Assembly: GCA_944327285.1 (NCBI GenBank)
Contig: CALVHG010000019.1
Location: 1 to 41,757 of the forward strand
Direction: 5' to 3'
Source: an uncultured Desulfovibrio sp.
GTDB lineage: Bacteria > Desulfobacterota > Desulfovibrionia > Desulfovibrionales > Desulfovibrionaceae
DNA: 41,757 bases
Part shown: piece by piece, positions 33,745 to 41,122 of the stretch
Numbering within the stretch: the first letter of the stretch is position 1
How the letters are laid out: each line of letters opens with the position of its first letter
Notes under the pieces: generated by a model
What the model saw: the letters and a program-made list of their open reading frames with translations, nothing else
Database searches by the model: none
What the model was told of the DNA's origin: nothing
Translations under genes and position numbers: made by a program

Positions 33745-33848
33745 GAAAGATTGGCTTCGTAGGAATGTGAAGAGATCTCATGAGGGTATCTAGAGATATA
33801 AAAAAACTACAGATGTAGGCTTACAAATGGATTGATAAGGAAATAATA

Positions 33849-34088
33849 ATGCCCAGCGAATATTTATTAATATTATGGATGGTACTGCTGGCGCTTTCTC
33901 GACTTGAAAATCGTCAAGGGCGTGACATCTTTGGATTCTGGATGTCTGCTCTTATAGCTTTATCCCGCATCCTCTGGAATATTTATGTGCAAACAAAAAG
34001 CTTAGAAATAACTCTCCTTACTTTTTTATGTATCCTTCTTATCGCTTTGATTCTGTATGTAACAATCAAAGAGATGCAATTGCGGTAA
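33849..34088 (+). CDS. Small multi-TM membrane protein in operator-controlled unit
   Basis: 79 aa, not recognised. Two to three hydrophobic helices (MPSEYLLILWMVLLALSRL, a middle FWMSALIALSRILWNIY, and LLTFLCILLIALILYVTI) with a short charged tail. ATG 33849 has AAGGAAATAATA upstream. AT-rich, alone on the plus strand among minus-strand genes, and preceded by three operators of the repressor motif. A superinfection-exclusion or lysogenic-conversion protein is a reasonable guess, no more. Confidence 0.65.
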   Translation: MPSEYLLILWMVLLALSRLENRQGRDIFGFWMSALIALSRILWNIYVQTKSLEITLLTFLCILLIALILYVTIKEMQLR

Positions 34089-34094
34089 AAACTA

Positions 34095-35282
34095 CTATGC
34101 CCCTTTATCTTCCTTGCTTTTGATAAGCGCTTCTGCAGCCGGTTGGCCAACAGATAGAATCAATCGCTCTACAAGCTCAAAGGGAGTTCCAACATCTTCA
34201 ATCTTTTTATCTATAGCTGAGCTTGGATTACGAAACACAGCATGGCGAAAACCTTCATTAAGATTTTTTACAGCATCTTTTCCATAGATTTCTTCATGTT
34301 CTCTGACTTCCTTACATAACCCAACATATGTCATTGCGGCTGTATACTTATGCGCATATTCTTCATAAATACGTTGATTTTGGTGTGATTTTTTAGCTGA
34401 TAAAGTTGCCAGAAAAGCTAATGGCGCTTCCAAGCTGAGTAGTTTTAAAAAGTTGACAAGTGTGAGCTGATCCTTAATTCAAAATATGGTATTAAGAAAG
34501 CCTCCCTCCATATAGAATAGACTAGCAACAATTACAATTATCGCAATAGTCGCATATGATATAAGAAGGTGTATCGTAGCAGTAGATTTACGCTTTTTCA
34601 TTTCATCGGCAAAAGCCTTTGCTATGCCAACAGCACTGGCCTCAGGAAGTAATGATTCAATATTTCTTTTAATATCATTATAATTTGATTGAATATACTC
34701 TTTAAACTCTTTAAAATCTTTGTCGTATCCACCAAGCTGAACAGTAAATCTTTCCTCCTGTGCCTTTATAAATTTATCTAATGATTCAAGATAAGAAGCA
34801 TGTTGTTTTCTTTGATTTAAAAGTTCACTATTAAATTCTTGCAAATGACGCGTTATCAGATTCTCAAAACGAGCATTATTATGTATCTCAATTTGCCGCC
34901 TACGTATTTCATGTTGTTTAAGAAGTTCCTCGTTCTGTGCAGAAAGATTGTATTTACTATCTTGCTGGTCACGAATTTCTTGCTTTATCTTCATATGCTT
35001 ATGAAGATAGTCAGCTAGTTCACTTTTTAAATTACTATCAATTTTTGTATCATGTAAAAGTTCATCCAAAACAACGCACAACGCATTATATGTTAAAGTT
35101 TTATTTTTTATACTTGATACTATTGAACGCTTTCTAATTGGAGTTATAGAATCACATCGGTTAACAAAATCAATAAGAATCGTTTCTAGAGCAGAAATTC
35201 CTTGAATATTTTCTTTTGAAATTGTTGCTGTCTGTTCGTTTAATTCCGATGATAATTTATCCCCTTTATCTTCATCTGACAT
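34095..35282 (-). pseudogene. Coiled-coil membrane protein interrupted by an in-frame TGA
   Basis: ATG 35282 (AAAGGAAATATC upstream) opens a 267-codon frame: helical domain, long coiled coil (about 85-200, rich in Gln/Glu/Lys), then a TM helix (LLISYATIAIIVIVASLFYM) ending at a TGA (34479-34481). The SAME frame continues for 128 codons with a second hydrophobic segment (VNFLKLLSLEAPLAFLATLS) and a helical C-terminal domain (HQNQRIYEEYAHKYTAAM...). The second part fits the first as one ~395-residue protein with a TM hairpin. AT-rich. It may also be two polypeptides. Not assigned to a named family. Confidence 0.65.
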
Positions 35283-35392
35283 GATATTTCCTTTTTTTAC
35301 ATAAAAGTTAAAATTATTGCTTCAACTCTATCGGAGGTGTGCTCGTCTTAAATGTAGACAATGCCTTTGCGCGTTGCACATCTAAAAAATTC

Positions 35393-35755
35393 TCAACGGG
35401 CATTGCTGCAAGCTGCTGGGGCGGAGTTTTCTTTGGAAGAACAGGCTTGAGAGGGGGAAAGTGGCGCGGGAGCCTTACCAACCTTGGTAAGCGGCATACC
35501 AATACCTAAAATCTGCCCCTCAACCATGCCACAGAGGGCAGATAAAGAGATTCCCAATACCTGTGCCATACTGTAGGCATCGCGAATTGTAAGCTTTTGT
35601 GGTGAATCTCCATTCCTCATCGCCTGCCAGGTTCTAAAGGCAGCCTTTTTATATGGCCATGCTTGTTCCGCCACAGGTTTGTGCTTCAGGCCACGACTCT
35701 CAATGATAGCCGCCAGAGTTTCAACCATGGCGCGCTCGAAATCTATATTATCCAT
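35393..35755 (-). CDS. XRE-type phage repressor (C-terminus possibly frameshifted)
   Basis: 120 aa. N-terminal HTH domain (ERAMVETLAAIIESRGLKHKPVAEQAW, then RDAYSMAQVLGISLSALCGMVEG) typical of XRE/CI-like repressors. After GKAPAPLS the frame ends soon. One extra C in the C5 run at 35453-35457 (GGGGG on plus) would instead give a Pro-rich tail ending TPPIELKQ at 35314, about 147 aa; this longer version reads better. Divergent from the Cro-like gene at 35851, with the TACGA...TCGTA palindrome between. No autoprotease domain is seen, so induction would not be by LexA-style cleavage. Confidence 0.75.
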   Translation of the reverse strand: MDNIDFERAMVETLAAIIESRGLKHKPVAEQAWPYKKAAFRTWQAMRNGDSPQKLTIRDAYSMAQVLGISLSALCGMVEGQILGIGMPLTKVGKAPAPLSPSQACSSKENSAPAACSNAR

Positions 35756-35812
35756 GTTGTTACCATGCCAATGCTTACGAGAAAATCAATCAGTAAAATT
35801 TTCCTTGTTTAA

Positions 35813-35829
35813 TACGATTTTTTTTCGTA
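35813..35829. promoter_or_regulatory. Operator of the repressor/Cro switch
   Basis: TACGATTTTTTTTCGTA lies 22 bases before the Cro-like start codon. A related half-site (TACGAGAAAA) is at about 35776, nearer the repressor start. Same motif as the array at 33664-33744. Confidence 0.7.
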
Positions 35830-35850
35830 TTTAGAAGAAGGAGGCGATTC

Positions 35851-36081
35851 ATGGAAGAATCTTTGAAAAACGCGTTTGAGATTCTCTGTCGCAGATTTGG
35901 AAATCACGGAAAGGCAGCCAAGGCATTGGGTTTTACTCGCGATCATTATTGTGCGCTGCGCAATGGTCGAGCCAAAATCCCTCGTCGAACGGCTGAGTAT
36001 ATCCTTTTAAAAGCTAATGAGTTGGAGCAAACATCTCTGGAAATTCATTGTTCTCAGACCTTATGCGAAACGCCCCGATAG
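35851..36081 (+). CDS. Cro-like HTH regulator
   Basis: 76 aa. A compact HTH: FEILCRRFGNHGKAAKALGFTRDHYCALRNGRAKIPRRTAEYIL, with the recognition helix near TRDHYCALRNG. ATG 35851 has AAGGAGG upstream. First gene of the rightward operon, divergent from the repressor, as Cro is in lambda-like phages. It likely competes for the same operator (inference). Confidence 0.75.
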   Translation: MEESLKNAFEILCRRFGNHGKAAKALGFTRDHYCALRNGRAKIPRRTAEYILLKANELEQTSLEIHCSQTLCETPR

Positions 36082-36362
36082 CAGTGGGTACAGTGGAAGA
36101 CGCTCCCGTACACTCTGCCGGGGACTGCGACAGACAATCTTGCCAGCAAAAAAATTTGGATGCCCGCAGAGGTGATGACGGCCACAAGCCAGTGCGCGCC
36201 CCGAAGATGCGCCCGCAGATACACAGATTTTTCAGCCATGCGCCAGCATGCCCCGAAGGCGGCACGGCGTCATGGTCCAAACAGAAGGCGGCGTGAGGCT
36301 ATGGGAAAGAGAAAGGAAGCAAATGAACGGCGCAGCGACGCTGACACCGTTGAGGACGAATC
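36082..36362. other. Stretch with only weak small frames
   Basis: Plus-strand frames at 36063-36296 (77 aa from ATG 36063) and 36160-36384 (74 aa, ending in an acidic ERRSDADTVEDES) are open, and the second has GAGGT before an internal ATG at 36175. Neither has a domain or clear ribosome site. One may be a real small phage gene; given the frameshifts nearby, either could be fragments. Confidence 0.35.
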
Positions 36363-36912
36363 ATGCCCGACTACGAAACCATGAGCGCACAGGACCACTG
36401 CTCCACGCCAAGGACGTTTCCGGCCTGACGGCAGACGAGATTGCCCGGAGGGCGGGGTGAGTCCGCATATTCTGCGGCGCTACTTCAAGGCCACGGAACC
36501 GGAGTATCTGCCGGGGCTGGAGCGGATTCCGGCCCTGTGCCGCGCCATGGGCAATCTTGTGTTGCTGCACTGGTTGGAATCCAGGTGCGCCGCCCTGCGC
36601 CCCGCTCTGCCCAGCGCGGGGAACCGCGCCGACGTGCTGACCGCCGTGGCGCGGGCGGGCGCAAGTCTCGGCGATGTGCAGCGCGCGCTGGCCGACAGCG
36701 AGAACGGCGGCATCACGCCCGCCTGTGCCCGCGAGCTGCGCGGCCTGCTGCGCGACGTGATTACCGATTGCGAACGCGCGCAGGGCATGCTGCACGCGCA
36801 GGCCAGAGCCAGGGACATGACCGAGGCCGCGCCGCTGTTTTCACTGGATCCGGACGGCACGGCCGCCGCACAGGCGCGGCGGCCGTGGTGGCGCTTCTGG
36901 GAGCGGCGATGA
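36363..36912 (+). pseudogene. CII-like phage regulator, two frameshifts
   Basis: Three frames each carry a piece: MPDYETMSAQD (from ATG 36363, GAGG upstream), LLHAKDVSGLTADEIARRAG (HTH), and VSPHILRRYFKATEPEYLPGLERIPALCRAMGN onward to the stop at 36912. Restoring one base near 36397 and one G in GGGG at 36454-36457 joins them into ~180 aa: HTH plus a helical oligomerisation part, like CII/YmfL-type regulators. As sequenced, the third frame could only start from a GTG at 36457 without HTH. Stop overlaps an ATG (ATGA). Confidence 0.65.
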
Positions 36913-37007
36913 GGCGCGTCATTCCCTTTGCCTGCGCGCAGGCGCTCAGGCAGGCGCGCAACTGGGGACGACGCGCGGCAGTTTTGCTGGAAGGAGGAAA
37001 AACTACG

Positions 37008-37265
37008 ATGCCGACGACCATCCGTTTTGACTGGCCGTACAGCGCGGAACGCGCCGCGTCCTGCGTGGGCGCACCGCATGCCGTGTTTTTCTGGCAACAC
37101 GGCAGCAACGTCTACGTTGTGGCCCCGGAAGACGGCGTGCCGCGCGTCATGGATGCCCGATCCTTTCGGGAAGTCTATGTGCCGGAGCATCTCTGTCCGC
37201 CCGCGGTACGGGAACAGCGCTTTGCCGATATGCCCAGCTTTGCCCGCTGGCGTGCGGGGAGGTAG
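37008..37265 (+). CDS. Phage hypothetical protein (85 aa)
   Basis: Not recognised. A beta-rich small protein (TTIRFDWPYSAERAASC..., AVFFWQHGSNVYVVAPEDG). ATG 37008 has AAGGAGG upstream. An in-frame ATG at 36909 that overlaps the previous stop (ATGA) with GGGAG before it is a real alternative, giving 118 aa. It ends 2 bases before the methyltransferase start. Confidence 0.6.
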   Translation: MPTTIRFDWPYSAERAASCVGAPHAVFFWQHGSNVYVVAPEDGVPRVMDARSFREVYVPEHLCPPAVREQRFADMPSFARWRAGR

Positions 37266-37267
37266 CC

Positions 37268-38749
37268 GTGCGCTACCTGTCCGTATGTTCAGGAATAGAG
37301 GCCGCGAGCGTCGCATGGGCTCCGCTGGGATTTTCCCCCGTGGCGTTTGCGGAGGTCGAGCCGTTCCCCTGCGCGGTTCTGGCCCGACACTATCCCGATG
37401 TGCCAAACCTCGGCGACATGACCATGATTGACGGCTCCTCTTTGCGCGGACGTGTGCATGTGCTTGTAGGCGGCACGCCCTGCCAGTCATTTTCCGTGGC
37501 CGGGCTGCGGAGAGGGCTGGATGACGAACGAGGCAATCTTGCCCTTGAATTTGCGAGGCTGGCGGATGAGTGCAATCCAGCTTTCATTGTTTGGGAAAAT
37601 GTCCCCGGAGTTCTCTCCGACAGGGGAAACGCTTTCGGATGCCTTCTGGCAGCACTGGCCGGCGAAAATGTGCCGCTTCTCCCGCCAGGGGGAAGATGGA
37701 CGGACTCTGGTTATGTGCTTGGACCCGGCAGGACAATCGCGTGGCGCATCCTTGATGCCCAATATTTCGGCCTGGCCCAACGCCGCCGCCGTGTCTTCCT
37801 TGTCGCATGTCCTTGCGGAGGAGCCGATCCCCGAAAGGTTCTTTTTGAGTTCGGCGGCCTGCGCCGGGATACTCCGCCGAGCCGCGAAAAGGGGCAGGAC
37901 ATTACCCAGGCTCTTGCAAGAAGCCTTGGAACGGGAGGCCCGGACGACAACCGGGCGCAGGGGGGATTCTACGTCCCCCAGGTTGTAGAGCAGGCCATGT
38001 CCTGCAAGTGGAGCAAGGGCACTTCCGGCCCGGCCGGCGACGAACATCACAACCTGATTGCCGGGCCCCTGAACTGCCGGCCGTATGCCGACAATGTCGC
38101 GCAGGAATCACGCCTTGCCCTTGCGGTGCGCACGGCCCAGACCTCGGCAAACGGATGCGGCGTAGCGGCTGGACTATCCCATACGCTGGACGGAGCAAAC
38201 GGACAGGCAATCCTTTCTTTTCACGGTTCTCAAGACCCCGATGTGTCGAAGGACGTAACGCATCCTCTTGGCCGTAATCAGGGGCGGGAAACCTGCATTG
38301 CCATACAGGCCGGCGCTGTACGTGAGAATCCGCAATCCGGCCCCCAGGGGAGGGGATACCGCGAAGACGGTCTGGCCTACACGCTTGAAGCCCGGGCCGA
38401 AGTGCAAGCCCTGGCAGTACAGCAGAATCAGTCTGGTGACATCCGGCATAGCGACGTCGCCTATACTTTGGGAACCACCACCAGCCCGAGCGGTCGTAAT
38501 ACTCCCATGATACAAACGATACAAACAGAGCTGAGAGTGCGCCGTCTCACTCCTCTGGAATGCGAACGTCTGCAAGGCTTCCCCGATCACTATACCCGCA
38601 TCGCCTGGCGTGGAAAAAGCGCTGAGAACTGTCCCGACGCCCCGCGATACAAGGCCCTTGGCAACTCGATGGCCGTGCCCGTCATGCGCTGGATCGGAAA
38701 ACGCATTCTCATGGCGGACAAGCTGATGTCGGCATCCGTGGAGGTATGA
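37268..38749 (+). CDS. dcm: DNA cytosine-5 methyltransferase (phage Dcm type)
   Basis: 493 aa, GTG start directly after the upstream stop. Methylates cytosine C5 in DNA using S-adenosylmethionine. Motif I LSVCSGIEAASVAW, motif IV GGTPCQSFS with catalytic Cys, motif VI WENVPGV, motif VIII AQRRRRVFLVA, motif IX/X RRLTPLECERLQGFPDHY and ALGNSMAVPVM. Between VIII and IX lies a ~200-residue region built of repeated S/T-x-x-L-(x)3-5-G units (SHTLDGANG, THPLGRNQG, AYTLEARAE, AYTLGTTTS) in place of a usual target-recognition domain. No cognate restriction enzyme is nearby: an orphan phage enzyme, likely for evading host restriction. A second gene lies inside in the +1 frame. Confidence 0.95.
   Translation: MRYLSVCSGIEAASVAWAPLGFSPVAFAEVEPFPCAVLARHYPDVPNLGDMTMIDGSSLRGRVHVLVGGTPCQSFSVAGLRRGLDDERGNLALEFARLADECNPAFIVWENVPGVLSDRGNAFGCLLAALAGENVPLLPPGGRWTDSGYVLGPGRTIAWRILDAQYFGLAQRRRRVFLVACPCGGADPRKVLFEFGGLRRDTPPSREKGQDITQALARSLGTGGPDDNRAQGGFYVPQVVEQAMSCKWSKGTSGPAGDEHHNLIAGPLNCRPYADNVAQESRLALAVRTAQTSANGCGVAAGLSHTLDGANGQAILSFHGSQDPDVSKDVTHPLGRNQGRETCIAIQAGAVRENPQSGPQGRGYREDGLAYTLEARAEVQALAVQQNQSGDIRHSDVAYTLGTTTSPSGRNTPMIQTIQTELRVRRLTPLECERLQGFPDHYTRIAWRGKSAENCPDAPRYKALGNSMAVPVMRWIGKRILMADKLMSASVEV
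37521..37988 (+). CDS. Overlapping phage gene inside dcm (+1 frame)
   Basis: 155 aa from ATG 37521 (GGAGAGG upstream), or from ATG 37566 with GAGG upstream. It lies wholly within the methyltransferase gene. Its sequence is not random: MSAIQLSLFGKMSPEF, MPNISAWPNAA, SLSHVLAEEPIPERFFLS and ACAGILRRAAKRGRTLP follow a pattern I know from many phage and prophage proteins (LSLFGKTSPE..., SLSDVLETGxxPxRFFLS, GILRRAxRRGK). At the same DNA the main frame keeps methyltransferase motifs VI and VIII. Dual coding is therefore likely. Function unknown. Confidence 0.6.
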   Translation: MTNEAILPLNLRGWRMSAIQLSLFGKMSPEFSPTGETLSDAFWQHWPAKMCRFSRQGEDGRTLVMCLDPAGQSRGASLMPNISAWPNAAAVSSLSHVLAEEPIPERFFLSSAACAGILRRAAKRGRTLPRLLQEALEREARTTTGRRGDSTSPRL

Positions 38750-39944
38750 GTATGGCGCGCTATCGCAAAATATCCCCCTGCATCTGGAATGACGCCAAGG
38801 TGCGCGGCCTGTCGGACAAGGGCAAGCTGACGCTGTTCCTGCTGCTCACGCATCCCACTATGACAAGCCTCGGCGCGCTGCGCGCCAACATTCCCGGTCT
38901 GGCCTGCGAGCTCGGCTGGAAGATGTCGGTTTTTGCCCGCGCCTTCCGCGAGCTGCTGGACTGCGGCATGGCCCGGCAGGATGCCGACGCGCAGCTGATC
39001 TGGTTCCCCAAATTCCTGAAACACAACGCGCCGGAGTCGCCCAACGTGGTGCGCGGCTGGGCCGCGGCCTTTGAGGAGCTGCCGGAATGTCCCCTGAAGC
39101 TGGATGTGCTGGCGGGCGCATGGGCGACGCTGGCGGCGTTTGGCGAAGGTTTCCGCGACGCCTTCCGGGAAGTCTTCGGAGAGATTCTGCCGAAGCCTTG
39201 CGAAAAGCCTTCGGCAAGCCTTCCCGAAAGCCTTTCCGAAGGCTTCCGCCAGCCCTGCCCGAATCAAGAACAAGAACAAGAACAAGAGCAGAATAACCCC
39301 CCTCTCCCCTGACGTCTTCCCGTAAGCCGGACAATACGCGCAGGGGGGAGGAGCACGGCCCGGCGGCGCAGCCCGTCATGGCTTCGGGGAAGGCTTGCGC
39401 CGGGGCTGACGCAAGCCTTGCCGAACCCCTGCCGGAAACGACGACCGAAGACCGGCCCGCTCCCCGGCGGCAGGGGCCGCCCAGAACCGACTGCCCCGGC
39501 AAGGGGCATCCTCAGCGGGCGGCCTTTCTCTCCTGCTGGCAGGTCTACCCCGTGAAGCAGGGCGAGGAAGAAGCGTGGCGGGAGTGGATGCGCCTGTACG
39601 CCAACGGCACGCTGGAACAGCCGCACATCATCCGCGACAAGATTCTGGAGCTGACGGCCTGCGACAGCCGCTGGCAGCGCGGCAAGATTCCGACCTTCGC
39701 ACGCTGGCTCAACGGCAAACGCTGGAACGACGAGCCGTTCACGGAAAACGGCCTGCCGCCCGCCGAAAGCGCGACACAAACGGCCTGCCGCGCCCCCACG
39801 GTGTTCCAGCAGCGTTTGCAGGAACGCCAGAGCATGCTTGCCACACTGCACAGGGAGAACGACGAAGGAGAACACGATGAAGACCATGATTGCCGACGCG
39901 CTGCTGCGCATGACGCTGCTGTTCGACAAGCCGCTGCTGGCTAA
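38746..39944 (+). pseudogene. Phage replication protein (DnaD/replisome-organiser-like), frameshifted
   Basis: The first frame (ATG 38746 overlapping the dcm stop as ATGA; a second ATG 6 bases on) has an N-terminal winged-helix-like domain (RYRKISPCIWNDAKVRGLSDKG..., LGALRANIPGLACELGW), a variable linker and an EQEQEQEQ run, stopping at 39312. Adding one C to the C6 run at 39297-39302 carries it on through RKPDNTRRGEE into the second frame, with FLSCWQVYPVKQGEEEAWREW...GKIPTFARWLNGKRWNDE, the usual C-terminal domain of such proteins. The end overlaps the next gene by 68 bases. Probably loads or recruits the host helicase at the phage origin (inference). Confidence 0.72.
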
Positions 39945-40293
39945 CGAGCTGGATATTCTCGCTGACATGTTCCTCGAAGCCCTGCGGGATGAATCGCCCC
40001 GCGCCGTCAGGGCCGCCTTTGCCGCCTGGCGCCGGGAAGGCCGTCGGATGCCCTTCCCCGCGGACATTATCGACCGTCTGCCCTCCTGCCGCGCGGCGCT
40101 GTCCGCAGCGGCGGCACAGCCCGAAAGCGACGACACCACGCACACACCGGGCTATCCCAGCTTTCTTGCCGCGCGCCGTCGCGGCGATGATGAGGCGCTC
40201 GCCAGACTGGAACAAACCTACGGCAAGGATGCCATGCGCCGCTTTGAAACCATGCTCGCGGGCGTCGTGGAAGCCTGCGACGTGCGGCAGTAA
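39877..40293 (+). CDS. Phage replication-associated protein (helicase-loader-like, tentative)
   Basis: 138 aa. Helical (MKTMIADALLRMTLLFDKPL...), with AFAAWRREGRRMPFPADIIDRL, a motif seen in small phage proteins that pair with replication organisers and load or inhibit the helicase. ATG 39877 has AAGGAGAACACG upstream. Position after the replication gene supports the idea. Not certain. Confidence 0.55.
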   Translation: MKTMIADALLRMTLLFDKPLLANELDILADMFLEALRDESPRAVRAAFAAWRREGRRMPFPADIIDRLPSCRAALSAAAAQPESDDTTHTPGYPSFLAARRRGDDEALARLEQTYGKDAMRRFETMLAGVVEACDVRQ

Positions 40294-40306
40294 ACGGGAG
40301 GAACGC

Positions 40307-40567
40307 ATGATTGTGGAAATTCGTATTCCGGCGGCGACGACGCTGCCCCGCACCATTGCCCGCACGGGCGACGGCATTTCGCAGGCCTGCAATCTGTTGC
40401 AGGGGCGCGGTCTGGACAGGACGCAAATTCGCGTGCACGGCTACCGGCTGCGCCGCGACAGGGACAAGACGGGCGTCAAAATCCAGCTTGTCTATCGCGT
40501 CGCGCCGGACACCATGCCGGGGGATGTCTGGAGCCGCAAACCGGAGCGCGTGCTCATTGTGGGGTAA
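40307..40567 (+). CDS. Phage hypothetical protein (86 aa)
   Basis: Not recognised. A beta-rich start (MIVEIRIPAATTLPRTIA), a basic middle (RLRRDRDKTG) and a C-terminal strand (ERVLIVG). ATG 40307 has GGGAGGAACGC upstream, 13 bases after the previous stop and 3 bases before the next start. Placed between replication and terminase genes, where Holliday-junction or NinX-like genes often sit, but no such motif is seen. Confidence 0.6.
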   Translation: MIVEIRIPAATTLPRTIARTGDGISQACNLLQGRGLDRTQIRVHGYRLRRDRDKTGVKIQLVYRVAPDTMPGDVWSRKPERVLIVG

Positions 40568-40570
40568 GGC

Positions 40571-41122
40571 ATGGCCCGCCTGACTGACGAGCAATGGAAA
40601 CAGGCCCGCTCCATGCACGAGGTGCGCGGCGTGTCGCTGGGGGAGATTGCCAAGAGCTTTGGCGTGGCCACCTCCAGCGTCTCGCGGCGCGCAAGGGCCG
40701 AGGGCTGGACGCAAGGCAAAATGCAAGACCTTGTGGAGCGGAAAGTGGCGGCTGCCAAGGAAATGCACGCCGTGGAAACGCAAATGCAAGACCTGCCCTT
40801 GCATTTTCGCATGACGATTGAGGAAACCGTGCAGGAACGGCTCACCGCCGAGGGGCTGCTCGCCCGGTTTGACGCGACGCTGGCCCGCAAGGGGGCGCTC
40901 CTGGCGCAGGCGGCCGTCACCCCGGAGGAACTGGAAATGCTCTCCCGCGTGAGCCGCAACATCAGGCCGCAGGCGGAACGCCCGTCGCAAACCACGGTCA
41001 ACGTCACCCAGCAGCAGGCGGCCTCGGCACAGGCGGCGCTTTCTCCCCGCGACGCGCTGGCGGAAATCGTGCGCCAGTCCGCCGGGGAGTACGACGAAGA
41101 CGGACAGGAGCGGCGGGCATGA
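40571..41122 (+). CDS. Terminase small subunit-like protein
   Basis: 183 aa. An N-terminal HTH (RGVSLGEIAKSFGVATSSVSRRARAEGW, about 19-45) for pac/cos binding, then a long helical region and an Ala/Gln-rich C-terminus. ATG 40571; stop overlaps the large subunit start as ATGA, the usual coupling of the pair. Assignment rests on HTH plus position. Confidence 0.72.
   Translation: MARLTDEQWKQARSMHEVRGVSLGEIAKSFGVATSSVSRRARAEGWTQGKMQDLVERKVAAAKEMHAVETQMQDLPLHFRMTIEETVQERLTAEGLLARFDATLARKGALLAQAAVTPEELEMLSRVSRNIRPQAERPSQTTVNVTQQQAASAQAALSPRDALAEIVRQSAGEYDEDGQERRA

Noticed and set aside
33357-33770. 137-codon plus-strand frame (and 118-codon minus frame) in the GC-rich island
   Set aside because: Both strands open by composition; the plus frame runs through the operator array, and neither has a ribosome site or domain.
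34479-34481. TGA as a selenocysteine codon
   Set aside because: Selenocysteine occurs in sulfate reducers, but there is no redox motif around it, it lies between two membrane segments, and no SECIS-like hairpin is evident directly downstream.
39262-39292. GAACAA repeats as a regulatory repeat
   Set aside because: They encode an in-frame EQ run in the linker of the replication protein; ordinary low complexity.
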